A stretch of 60,685 bases of DNA from a virus. Each line of letters opens with the position of its first letter. Positions within the stretch are counted from its first letter, which is position 1. The notes under the pieces are model-generated. The model saw only the letters and a list, made by a program, of their open reading frames with translations, was not told the origin of the DNA and did not search any database. A program made the position numbers and the translations under genes. Positions 45,822 to 55,400 of this stretch are shown piece by piece. The stretch lies in IMG/VR virus record IMGVR_UViG_3300005253_000613, positions 1 to 60,685 of that record; one strand, given 5' to 3'.

Positions 45822-47117
45822 ATGAATCAATATCAAAACAAAAACCGCCCAGGGTTACGTAGTTCAACTACGGCTGACCCCAAAGCGGCCATGCAGGATA
45901 TTGACTATCGTATAAGGCGATTAGACCCGGATGCGACACCTTTACAGGTGTTGTCACGTTATTTTGGCCGGGGGCCTGTGCCTAAATCACATAAAGTACA
46001 AGTAGTACAGTATCATTCATTCGATAATTTCGATTATTGCTCATCTAACGGTGCTGGCGATGCTGGTGAGGAGAGGATGTTAAGGCTGGTCTTAGATCAG
46101 AGAAGTCGTCCATCTACTAATTCCGCAATGTTATATTATCCGCAGGATAAATTTTTCATTGCAGAAACAGGGCAGGTAGTCGAAGTAGTTATGAATGAAA
46201 GAGCGGCTTTACAGCTTGGCGAGAATACGAACGCTGAGATTACAGTATCAACTACTTTGTCGGGTAACACTACATCCCGTTCATTGGCTGGTACTGTTGT
46301 AGTTCGTAATATTGAGCCGGCGGCGCTGTTGCCGTTTACTACTTCTGATGTGATATATTTAGGCAGAACGATAGCCGAATCCCAGAGCATACAGGCAGAG
46401 CCTCAACAGCGAGACTATGTATATGATTGTAATTTTGTTGAGCATAAAGAAGCTGTCATTATAATGACAGAAGACCAGAAGAACTTAGTTCAGATGGAAG
46501 GGGTAGCCCCTGACTGGAATATGCAGCAAACAGAATGCTTTAAGGAATTTACTCGCAATGTCGAATTTACTGCTATGTTTGGAGAACGCAGCCCAGGTTT
46601 ATCTGTGGACAAGCGTCCAACAAGGCACATGCGAGGTTTATTCAATGCAATCAGGACTAACGTAGCATATTACGATCCAATCAACGTTGTAGGATTTGAA
46701 GAAATGTTCATCAATTTTTTGGTAGAACAAGGCTTTAGATATAATCCCAACAAACGCAAGAAAATCGCCTTATGTGGTGCGAGATTCTTGATTAATTTTA
46801 ACTTGGCGTTTAGAGATTATCGCCGTACATCCGATTTAAGCGGTATTGGTAAAACATTAGGGCTGAATGCGGATACATATATAATTCCCGGAGGCTTTGA
46901 AGTACAGCTTATCCGTTCTGAAATGCTTCACCAGAACACTAAACTTGAAAATTGGTGTTTCATTATTGATCCTACTATGGCTGAGTGGTGTGTCAACAAA
47001 GACTACAACTCACGCATGTACAAGAATCCAAGTGAACGTGATTTCAAGTTGATGGTTGAATGGCAGGGAACAATTAAATGGCAATTAGAACAAACACATG
47101 CGTTACTACGCACATAA
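45822..47117 (+). CDS. Major capsid protein (HK97 fold, DUF5309/SU10-like)
   Basis: 431 residues. 'RRLDPDATPLQVLSRYFGRG' at the N-terminus, central 'TRHMRGLFNAIRTNVAYYDP' and 'PNKRKKIALCGARFLINFNL' resemble the DUF5309/SU10-type capsid proteins. Order (portal, scaffold, this gene) and length support it. AAAGGAATATA precedes the start. Confidence 0.85.
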   Translation: MNQYQNKNRPGLRSSTTADPKAAMQDIDYRIRRLDPDATPLQVLSRYFGRGPVPKSHKVQVVQYHSFDNFDYCSSNGAGDAGEERMLRLVLDQRSRPSTNSAMLYYPQDKFFIAETGQVVEVVMNERAALQLGENTNAEITVSTTLSGNTTSRSLAGTVVVRNIEPAALLPFTTSDVIYLGRTIAESQSIQAEPQQRDYVYDCNFVEHKEAVIIMTEDQKNLVQMEGVAPDWNMQQTECFKEFTRNVEFTAMFGERSPGLSVDKRPTRHMRGLFNAIRTNVAYYDPINVVGFEEMFINFLVEQGFRYNPNKRKKIALCGARFLINFNLAFRDYRRTSDLSGIGKTLGLNADTYIIPGGFEVQLIRSEMLHQNTKLENWCFIIDPTMAEWCVNKDYNSRMYKNPSERDFKLMVEWQGTIKWQLEQTHALLRT

Positions 47118-47127
47118 GGAGGACAAG

Positions 47128-47784
47128 ATGAGATATATATCACATATTAGCAACTTAGTGCTCTACACAAAAAATGGTGCGATAGTTGATCGTTTTGATT
47201 ATAATGGTGTTTTAGTTAAAGGTGATGGCACTACTAACTTAGGTACTGGCAACCAGATTGACGTAGTGCTGAAAAGCTCTACGCCAAATGATGAAACAAT
47301 GCGTGTTTACACAACTGATCTTTTAGGTAATTCTGCAATATCAGAAGAAATGTGCGGTTTAGGTAATCTTGCCAGTCTCGATTTGGCATTGGCTGGTTTA
47401 GACAGCTTACAGCAGGGTTATAATCGAAATTATTTCGAAGCCGCTGTACTTACAAGTACAACAGATGTCGTATCTGATCTATCTGCCAATATATACTACG
47501 AAGTATTAACTGGCACTACGATTTATGACGGTACGACTTATACGGTAGGCCAAGTATTTTATACCGATGGCAGCACAACTGCCACAACAGGTACAGGTAC
47601 ATTTGCCTTGACGATCCCACCTGCTCTTAACAGAGAATGCCAAGCATTCCGTCCAGAGCATTTCAAGATCAAATCGTTACTTACAGGCAATGAATCGAGT
47701 GCTGACTGGAGTTATGCAGAAGGGTTCGCCCCTCGTGATAACATGACTACAGATGATCCCGATTACTTTGCTTATACTGAGTAA
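47128..47784 (+). CDS. Putative head decoration or minor capsid protein
   Basis: 218 residues from the ATG at 47128 behind AAGGAGG, the strongest ribosome-binding site of the head block, which suggests high expression. Thr/Gly/Ser-rich beta segments in the middle ('LTGTTIYDGTTYTVGQVFYT'). No family recognised. A terminator-like hairpin follows. Confidence 0.55.
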   Translation: MRYISHISNLVLYTKNGAIVDRFDYNGVLVKGDGTTNLGTGNQIDVVLKSSTPNDETMRVYTTDLLGNSAISEEMCGLGNLASLDLALAGLDSLQQGYNRNYFEAAVLTSTTDVVSDLSANIYYEVLTGTTIYDGTTYTVGQVFYTDGSTTATTGTGTFALTIPPALNRECQAFRPEHFKIKSLLTGNESSADWSYAEGFAPRDNMTTDDPDYFAYTE

Positions 47785-47788
47785 AACA

Positions 47789-47811
47789 ATAGCGCCTGTA
47801 ACGGGCGCTAT
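47789..47811 (+). terminator. Terminator-like hairpin after the capsid genes
   Basis: ATAGCGCC (47789-47796), 7-nt loop, GGCGCTAT (47804-47811), then CTTTAATATTAATTT. The T-run is short, so partial read-through is likely, giving more capsid than neck transcript. Confidence 0.65.
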
Positions 47812-47835
47812 CTTTAATATTAATTTAGGTGTATA

Positions 47836-48354
47836 ATGAAAAAAAATATAGTAAAAAAGAGGAACAGGATACCCAGACCGGGGATGCCCGTGAAAGAACA
47901 ATTGCCCAAAATCCAGCCTCCTGAAAAAAAGGAGGAAAAAATACCCGAACCGAAAATGTCCGAGATAAAACAATTGCCCAAAATCCAGCCTCCTGAAAAA
48001 AAGGAGAAAGAAATCGTTTATGTCAGGGATGCGTCTGCTTTTCAAAAACCAACGGTAAAATACGTTGGGCGTACATCGGATGTAGATGATACGAAAAAGG
48101 CTGTGATTTTCTTGTCTAAACATAAGAGTTTAATGATTAATGCAGATGATGGTTCAATATATATGTTTTCGAACAATCACTTTTTCACTAATGATTCAAA
48201 GGCAAAAGAGGTATTGAGGTCATGTGGTGCTTTCAATTTTGAAATGTGGGAAGGCCAATATCCAAAAGACTTTGTGGCGAAAAAGAAGATAGAAGATCAA
48301 TATTTAACACGTGATCCTTATGAACATGATCCGATGGGAGTTGGGATATTATGA
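47836..48354 (+). CDS. Uncharacterised protein with Pro/Lys-rich repeats
   Basis: 172 residues. The N-terminal 60 are Lys/Pro-rich with a duplicated 'QLPKIQPPEKKE'. The remainder is globular ('AVIFLSKHKSLMINADDGSI'). It sits between the capsid and neck genes, where a head-completion or fibritin-like role is possible. ATGA overlap with the next gene. Confidence 0.55.
   Translation: MKKNIVKKRNRIPRPGMPVKEQLPKIQPPEKKEEKIPEPKMSEIKQLPKIQPPEKKEKEIVYVRDASAFQKPTVKYVGRTSDVDDTKKAVIFLSKHKSLMINADDGSIYMFSNNHFFTNDSKAKEVLRSCGAFNFEMWEGQYPKDFVAKKKIEDQYLTRDPYEHDPMGVGIL
47898..48006 (+). repeat. 37-bp direct repeat pair (47898-47934 and 47970-48006)
   Basis: Two identical 37-nt copies, 72 nt apart, inside the gene at 47836. 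The 72-nt offset keeps the frame, so copies can be gained or lost without harm. Confidence 0.9.
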
Positions 48355-48773
48355 TCTATTCAGATGATTATTCGTCTGGCCAGCCCAAACGGAAAAACAA
48401 GAAGAAAAAAGAAACCGCAGAAGAGTATTATCGTCTTGGCAGGCGTTCGGCTTCTTTAGACCAAACGGCTAAAGACAATAAGCAAACCGCCGAAATGAAC
48501 ATGGTCCAATCAATAATGCTTCAGAATCAAAAGAATGAACTGTTAGATGTTCTGTCAGAAGTGAACCGCAGGCAAAACCAATTGGATCAGGCTATGGCAG
48601 AGGCTCTTGCCCCGCCACCATTGGGTATGGATGTAGGCCCGCCTGGTGGAATGCCGTTTGGAGAGATGCCTCCTGGCGGGATGGCATCACCACCTGAATT
48701 GGGTCCGCCGCAAGGACTGCCACAAGAATTACCACAATCAGCAACACCTATGGGGCCTCCCCCAATTATATAG
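48351..48773 (+). CDS. Uncharacterised structural-operon protein with Pro/Gly-rich C-terminus
   Basis: 140 residues: a Lys-rich start, a helical middle (35-85) and a low-complexity Pro/Gly/Met tail ('PPGGMPFGEMPPGGMASPPE'). No family recognised. It lies just before the neck genes. Confidence 0.55.
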   Translation: MIYSDDYSSGQPKRKNKKKKETAEEYYRLGRRSASLDQTAKDNKQTAEMNMVQSIMLQNQKNELLDVLSEVNRRQNQLDQAMAEALAPPPLGMDVGPPGGMPFGEMPPGGMASPPELGPPQGLPQELPQSATPMGPPPII

Positions 48774-48782
48774 AGGTTGGTA

Positions 48783-49445
48783 ATGAATGGTGATCCGTTA
48801 ATAGTCAGAGTGAGGCGGATATTAAAAGATGTGGAATCAGTGGTTTCACTTGGTGAGTTCTGGAGTGATGAGGAGATAATCCTTGTTCTCAATGCCAGCC
48901 AGTCCATACTATTGAATTTTGCTATTCGTAATAATAGATTATCGCTAATTGAAACTCTGTTGACATCGACTATTTTAGGCAGCCCGCTTGTACTGCCCGA
49001 TGATTATTTACATTATTCCTCAGCCCAAGTAGGCATAGCCGATGATGATTTACAAATGGCAGGTGTCTATATCGGCGGGGATGCTTATTCATATCTTTAT
49101 GTCAAACTTGATGGCTGCTTTATTTTAAATGACGAATTATATTTCGCAAGGAATAGGAATATTAATAGTTTAGGTATCCTCTATTACTATAAACAGCCGA
49201 GTTATATAGGTGCAACGTCTTTGGGCAATGATGTCAGTCCACAATTCCTCAGATATGATTTCCATGATTATATTTACAATGATATTATCGTTATGGGCGC
49301 TGTGTATTTACTGGGCATGAAGGAAACACAGACACAACGTGATTTTAAGAAATACAAAAGACAATTAGAACTGTTACGCACAGAACCTCCTTTCATATTG
49401 AGGTACATAACAGATTCGAATAAAACCTTAACAAAGACTGCATAA
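48783..49445 (+). CDS. Neck/adaptor-like protein 1
   Basis: 220 residues from the ATG at 48783 with GAGGTTG upstream. N-terminal helices ('EIILVLNASQSILLNFAI'), then strands with 'LVLPDDYLHYSSAQVG', then C-terminal helices. This build is shared with the next four genes and is like the P22 gp4 / ring-protein group. Expected to sit between portal and tail. Confidence 0.55.
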   Translation: MNGDPLIVRVRRILKDVESVVSLGEFWSDEEIILVLNASQSILLNFAIRNNRLSLIETLLTSTILGSPLVLPDDYLHYSSAQVGIADDDLQMAGVYIGGDAYSYLYVKLDGCFILNDELYFARNRNINSLGILYYYKQPSYIGATSLGNDVSPQFLRYDFHDYIYNDIIVMGAVYLLGMKETQTQRDFKKYKRQLELLRTEPPFILRYITDSNKTLTKTA

Positions 49446-50152
49446 TGGACGCTTTGCAAACAGTAAATATGGTTAGATTATTATTAGATGATAGCATCGA
49501 TTGGTTTCACGATGATATAATATCAGCTATTAACGAATCGCAAATGCGGTTAATTAGACAGTATTATTTAGCAGGTGACGAACGTTCTTTACGGACATTA
49601 TATTTCAAAAACGAAGCACTCAGTGATGGCGATTATATTACATACACAATTCCAAGTGATCCAACGGCTACTCCTACACTGCTTTTATATCCACGTGCTT
49701 GCCGTATATATAATAAGGGCCTTGATACCGGTATCGAATCTTTGACCGCAACATATTTAGAGCCGCAATTATATTATAATTACGATAAGCCAGGTTATTA
49801 TATAGATGACGAATTCCCAAGAGCGGCTTATTATACAATCGAGAAGAAACAGTTCTTAATAGATAACTCTGACCCGTTAAACCCCGTATATGAATGGGGA
49901 ACTAAAATCAGGTTCATTAAACAACTACAAGAATCTCATGCGACTTTATGGTTTATAGCCGAGCCTCCACTGTTCGCATATACAACAGGCATAGGACAAT
50001 CCCGAAGTCTTTGGCTGCCGGAGGAGTGCCATATTGAAGTAGCAACTTTAGCTGCTGAATTGCTGAATGATTATGATGTGGGTGAACGGGAACGTGGCGA
50101 GGCGGTATTTGAAAATCAAAGACTGACATTAACGGGGGTTGGCAATGGTTAG
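49445..50152 (+). CDS. Neck/adaptor-like protein 2
   Basis: 235 residues. N-terminal 'DDIISAINESQMRLIRQYYL' corresponds to the helical start of its neighbours, and 'WLPEECHIEVATLAAELL' to their C-terminal helix. Its start shares the last base of the previous stop. Confidence 0.55.
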   Translation: MDALQTVNMVRLLLDDSIDWFHDDIISAINESQMRLIRQYYLAGDERSLRTLYFKNEALSDGDYITYTIPSDPTATPTLLLYPRACRIYNKGLDTGIESLTATYLEPQLYYNYDKPGYYIDDEFPRAAYYTIEKKQFLIDNSDPLNPVYEWGTKIRFIKQLQESHATLWFIAEPPLFAYTTGIGQSRSLWLPEECHIEVATLAAELLNDYDVGERERGEAVFENQRLTLTGVGNG

Positions 50153-50921
50153 CTATTCTAATATAACATTAGGCGAAGTATTCCATGAAGTTATATCGGC
50201 AATAAATAAATATCGTTCAGGTATGAACATTGATTATACTACTATAACTAATTTTGTTAACCGTGCTGTAATTGAAGTAGTGACAAAAACACTTCCATTT
50301 AAGGACTGGGCTTATGTAAGTTCTGTAAATGTTACAAATCAAATGCAATTGCCGGTTAATTATTTGAAATATCAGAGGGTTCTTTTATCTGAGGATGGCG
50401 ATTATCCTTATCAGGAAGCACGTTATGTTGATATAAGAGAATATTATACACTGACTAATTGGCTAAATGGCCATTCATGGAATAGAAGTTCGGAGGAAAA
50501 GCCTGTTTTCACTATTTGGGGGACAGGTCTTCGCCCAACTATATTCCTTGCACCAAATACTGATTATCAAACAGGCATACAGCCAAGTGGACATATCTAT
50601 GACACGATTAATGTTTCAGGTATATTGGAATATCACCCCAGTCCAGATAAAGTGTCATTAGCTACTGATAGATTGCCTATTCCTTATGAATTTGAGGATA
50701 TGGTAATATTATCTACAATAATGAGAATGTACGCAAAAATAGGTGCTTCTCAATTATTACAGAACACTCAGATGAAATTTATTGAAGAAACATCTAAAAT
50801 ATCTGAATTATTTGTTGAAAAACGAAGAACTGAAAAGCGGGAACTTGATTCATTTGTTGAACCAGTTGTGCCACTTGTGGCAGCGAGTGAAGAACCCGGT
50901 GAATTAAAAGGTGAATTATGA
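50145..50921 (+). CDS. Neck/adaptor-like protein 3
   Basis: 258 residues from the ATG at 50145 (GGGGGTTGG upstream, in the preceding gene). 'TTITNFVNRAVIEVVTKTLP', 'QLPVNYLKYQRVLL', a Trp-containing 'KPVFTIWGTGLRPTIFLAPN' and 'IPYEFEDMVILSTIMRMYAK' give the shared order of helix, strand, and Pro-x-(E/D)-led helix. Confidence 0.55.
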   Translation: MVSYSNITLGEVFHEVISAINKYRSGMNIDYTTITNFVNRAVIEVVTKTLPFKDWAYVSSVNVTNQMQLPVNYLKYQRVLLSEDGDYPYQEARYVDIREYYTLTNWLNGHSWNRSSEEKPVFTIWGTGLRPTIFLAPNTDYQTGIQPSGHIYDTINVSGILEYHPSPDKVSLATDRLPIPYEFEDMVILSTIMRMYAKIGASQLLQNTQMKFIEETSKISELFVEKRRTEKRELDSFVEPVVPLVAASEEPGELKGEL

Positions 50922-51661
50922 CGGGCCGGGATTATATAGATGAATTAATATTGAGGCTGGCAAGACATGATGTTAGCACAGATATGAATACACCGTCTTT
51001 ATTAACTTTTATCAACAGGGCAAGACAAAGGGTCCAGAAAGCAACCATGCCCTTATACCCTGAACGTTATGGTAAAATATTCAGATTCTCAGTAGGTGGC
51101 CCTATCGGTAGTAACGGTTTTTTAACACTACAATTACCAATAGATTTTTTGGACGTTTTTGTTATATTATTGGAATGGCGGGCATCGTCAAATGTGACTT
51201 ACAGGACAGAAGCCCGTAGAACGGATGCACGTGAAATATCTAGTGTAGTGGAACATTCATGGAACGGGCCGTCGGAATGGACACCCGTTTACACTATTCA
51301 GAGGCCCATCAATTCCAGTCCGCCGTTTGTGACCGATTATTATTATAATTGTCTGATTTCATTAGGTGCTAACGGGCAGGCATTTTTAGATAATGTGACA
51401 AATGTTGTAGCCGAAATAGTTTACACGTCCGCATTGGATGATTTGGAACTTGATGACGATGACGAGACAATACCTGTTGATGTAGAAGAATTGGTGATTT
51501 ATTATGCCATGCTATTATCATTGCAACGCTCACAGGAAGAAATAGCCGTACAAAGCGTTCAGGCAGAAATTAATATGTTAATGGAATTATTCAAAACCAC
51601 TTATGATGTTGGCAAAGCTAAAGAGACCGTTCTATTGCCAAGTAAAGAAGGAGAGGACTAA
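50918..51661 (+). CDS. Neck/adaptor-like protein 4
   Basis: 247 residues, ATGA-coupled. 'SLLTFINRARQRVQKATMPL' and 'LQLPIDFLDVFVILLEWRAS', 'EWTPVYTIQRPINSSPPFV' and 'IPVDVEELVIYYAMLLSLQR' line up with the protein encoded just before it. The closest pair of the five. Confidence 0.55.
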   Translation: MTGRDYIDELILRLARHDVSTDMNTPSLLTFINRARQRVQKATMPLYPERYGKIFRFSVGGPIGSNGFLTLQLPIDFLDVFVILLEWRASSNVTYRTEARRTDAREISSVVEHSWNGPSEWTPVYTIQRPINSSPPFVTDYYYNCLISLGANGQAFLDNVTNVVAEIVYTSALDDLELDDDDETIPVDVEELVIYYAMLLSLQRSQEEIAVQSVQAEINMLMELFKTTYDVGKAKETVLLPSKEGED

Positions 51662-52470
51662 TGGGTTCTACATTTAAAGAAATATATGGTGATTATCAGG
51701 ATTCTATTAAGAATTATGTGGAAAAACTCGATGTGACCCCGCTCTCATTTATGAGACAATATACAAAAGGTATGCAGGTATTCCAGAGGGAAACAGAGTA
51801 TTTCGAGAAAACGACTGTGGTCCAGAGGGACACAACTACTTCAAATTTCTTAGTACCGGATGATTTTGACAGGTTAATCGAGGCAAAGGATTATGACGGT
51901 AAGACACTGTTATATGTGGATTATATTCAATTCACAAGAATAGCGGAGAAATTCGACAACGGGCTTCTTGAAACTCCGGTTGATTACAGCACAAGGCTTA
52001 TAAACACATTCTTATATGGCAATTTAAGTTATCTTTATCAATATTCCGGCAATAATAGGTACGGTTTATTAAGCAGTGGTACTGACACTTTGACTAAGAT
52101 AATAACTATGTACAACAGGGTATTCTATATAAATAATGACGATACGACTAACAATACGGAAATAACAATTAATTACATACCCATACTTGAGCCAATATCC
52201 GGTTCGAGTTCTCAATGGACTAATTGGCAGCCATTGAACGGTGTGAATTTCAACACTGCTTTTGCTAATTTTAGATTATCGCCTGAAATCATCAATTACG
52301 AGGATACATTTTTAAATTATGCCATAAGCAGGTTTTTACGATCTCAGGGCAGTGTTAATTACAAAGTATATGAGCAGGAATTTTGGGCAGACGTTAAACG
52401 AGCGATAGCAAATAAACCAGTTAAATTCAGGGAGGGTGTCAGGTCATATAATATGGCACCTTTTAGTTAA
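51661..52470 (+). CDS. Neck/adaptor-like protein 5
   Basis: 269 residues. 'TPLSFMRQYTKGMQVFQRET', 'NFLVPDDFDRLIEAKD' and 'LSPEIINYEDTFLNYAISRF' keep the same order as in the preceding four. More diverged and without the Trp-Pro central motif. It lies just before the giant tail gene. Confidence 0.5.
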   Translation: MGSTFKEIYGDYQDSIKNYVEKLDVTPLSFMRQYTKGMQVFQRETEYFEKTTVVQRDTTTSNFLVPDDFDRLIEAKDYDGKTLLYVDYIQFTRIAEKFDNGLLETPVDYSTRLINTFLYGNLSYLYQYSGNNRYGLLSSGTDTLTKIITMYNRVFYINNDDTTNNTEITINYIPILEPISGSSSQWTNWQPLNGVNFNTAFANFRLSPEIINYEDTFLNYAISRFLRSQGSVNYKVYEQEFWADVKRAIANKPVKFREGVRSYNMAPFS

Positions 52471-52472
52471 TT

Positions 52473-55400
52473 ATGTACGCAAAAACATCAACGACTAAAT
52501 TCAAGGGATTGAATTCAACAGTAGCACCGGAACTAATAGATGATGGTGAGGCAAGGGATTTGCTTAATTTCCGTATGGAGAAGATAGGTAAATTAGTCAC
52601 ACGTGACAGATATATTGTAGGATTGAAAACTGACCCTGATCTATTTTCAATACTTGTGACACGCCCTACGCCTGCGACTGAGCAAGCTATGTCATATTTA
52701 GTTGGCAGTGGCATAATTGGGTTAGGGGAACTAATATTAGAGGAGAAATGGGAGGACGAACTTGATACCGGAGGCAACACGGTTAAGTACGGTTGGGATA
52801 CAGACAGAGTGATGGTTTATTTTATAAGAGGGAGAGAATTTACCCAAGAAGAGCGAGATGGTGTTATTGTCCCGATTGATTCCGATAAAAGAAACAGGGG
52901 CATATATTTATTTTCACCTATGACAGGAAGATACCGCAATAAATTAATAATCAATCAAAATATAGAAGTCCCCTTAACAACCCCCCATGTGGAGGTCGGC
53001 GATAAAAGAGACGCTATCCCACAAGGCTCAAACGAGAATGAGACACAACTCTACGCACCCAACAGGTATATTCCGGTCAAAGACGACCCTGATGATGCCT
53101 CAGCACGTTCTAATGACGCTCCCTGGATAGATCATTATGTCGATATGTCGCAATACAGGCATCAGTTGATTATATCCGACAGGACGAATGGGGATTTATT
53201 GTTAGAAGATGAATTCGGTAGAAGGGAGATACAGCAGTGCGATGAGGAGCAGATTCACGGTCTGCACTTACGGCCTAATACTTTACATAAATTTGATATA
53301 GACGCAATAGAACTTGATGACAGATTAACAGATGAAAATGACGAAACGGAAGGTGTGGAAAGTGGGATGGCGTTGTATCAGTTCGAATTGCCTAAGATAG
53401 TGCAGAAGATTTCTGAGGATAATTATAAAGAAGTATTTGAAAGTTTGGTTGATGAAACAGAGATTGACAGTGAGCTACAAAAAAGAGGGGCATTAATAAA
53501 ATTGTATAATTGGCAGAATGTGCCAAGTTCAAGCCAGGCCTATATCAATTTATATAGCTATGCACAATTAGAGACGCAAGAAGCATACGTATTTTCTAAC
53601 GCAGAGGGTAGGGAAATTGTGCCTCATTTGGAGGGCAAGCCTAAATTGCCAGAGGATGAGTTCTCTGATGAAGACGGACAAATAAGAAAAGAAACATCGG
53701 CGAATACCTATATTTGGGACGACTATAAACTCCAATACTACCCATCGTCTGGCGGAACTCAAGGGGCCATATATTTACGAGATATAGATCGTATTTTTTC
53801 TAAGCTATCATCTGGCCCGTCAATTACTAAGTTAAATCCAAAGACAGGCCCCGCCCAAGATGTACCACTTGGTGTATGGAGGTATAAATATGTATGGGAT
53901 TTCGGTGATGGAGTTTATTCTGCTCCGTCCGCTGAACTATTATGTCCTGACATATTATGGTCGGCGACTAATGATACTGATTTGTTAGATGGAGAGACAC
54001 CTTATGAAAGAGGCAGGTTATATAAAGGCGATGAATTCTTAGATCAGCATTTCCCCAAACAGCATCCTTACAATGATTCGGATATAGTATCCGATACATT
54101 AATAATACCACGCATTTTCGACGATACCTTACCTTCCCCACAATTAACTAACTTTGGTGGGCTATTCTTTGATTTAAAAGCTAAGGTATATGAAGGGTTG
54201 AATCATAGGTTCGGCATTAAAAACTGGTCAGTTATTGCTGATGTAAACGCTGCGACGAATATAGAGAAAGGTGAGTTCGCTACTATGGTTACGGTGTTTT
54301 ATTCTGCGAGTAGCGTAGATTTAAAAGGGGTAATATGGCAAGGCTTCGCATTATCAGGTAATATATTTAGCAGCTCAGGGCCTTCTGTGTTGAGTGATTG
54401 GAGAAACGTCATAGATTTGAAAGAGGGAAATGCACCACCTTATTTTAGGCATGAAGGTAGATTAATTGTTCCTATCTTTGGGAAAAAAATAGGTGATTTT
54501 GATGTAAGGACTTTAAATTCATTATTTGATAATTATGGTAGATTAAGACTTGGGTGGGCGGAGACAACGCCATTTGTATCGGGGAACCCTAATTCTTCTC
54601 CTCGTCACATGTTTGTTGCACCAGGGATAAATCAATCATTTGATAAAGATGGATGGACGACTAATCCGACACTTATTCATCAGGCTCTGACGATAGTATT
54701 AAGTTTGTACTCCAGTGGGTTCGCTGATTCAAATTTATATTACAACATAGTCTGTCAAAGCCCAAGTGGCTCGACTATCGACCCTGGGGACTGGAATAAT
54801 TCAGAAGATCATGTTTACAACGGTGTCAATTTAAACTTATTAAGGCCCAATACTATATTAAGGGCTGTCCAAGACGAGGGCGATAGGTTGAGCGTCACAT
54901 CGTCTGATATACCCGTTCAGGTATTAGATAGGTTGATATTGTCTGGTGTAAGTGAAATTCATGTAGTGGATACAAAAGATTCGAACCATAACATTTTCTT
55001 TGCTTCGGAAAAAGACGAAACCGGTTTTCCTGTAATCGATTATGATGATGCCCGCTATAGTTCCGGTCTTGAAATAAGCAATACAACCGGCGTGCAACAA
55101 GCAGCCAATAACCCCGTTGTGGGCACTAATGTAATCGATAATGTAGATATTTATGTTTACGGTGAAGGTGAGAGATTTATGGGTGTTGAGCAATTATCTG
55201 CTTATTTCCCTTCTTCACTATTGTTTAACGCACCACGAATAGCAATTAAGATACCGAAAGATAAAGTACCCGCACGAGCGAGGAAATTATTAATCTACCG
55301 CACAAGGGCTTCTCATAACAATCAATACCAGCCGAATGAATATGGCTTAGTCGATGTAATCGATGTCAAGAGAAATGATGCAGGTGAAGCTACTTATGAA

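Noticed and set aside
47677-48123. 148-codon antisense frame
   Set aside because: It crosses the hairpin terminator and mirrors the Lys/Pro repeats of the gene at 47836; no start context.
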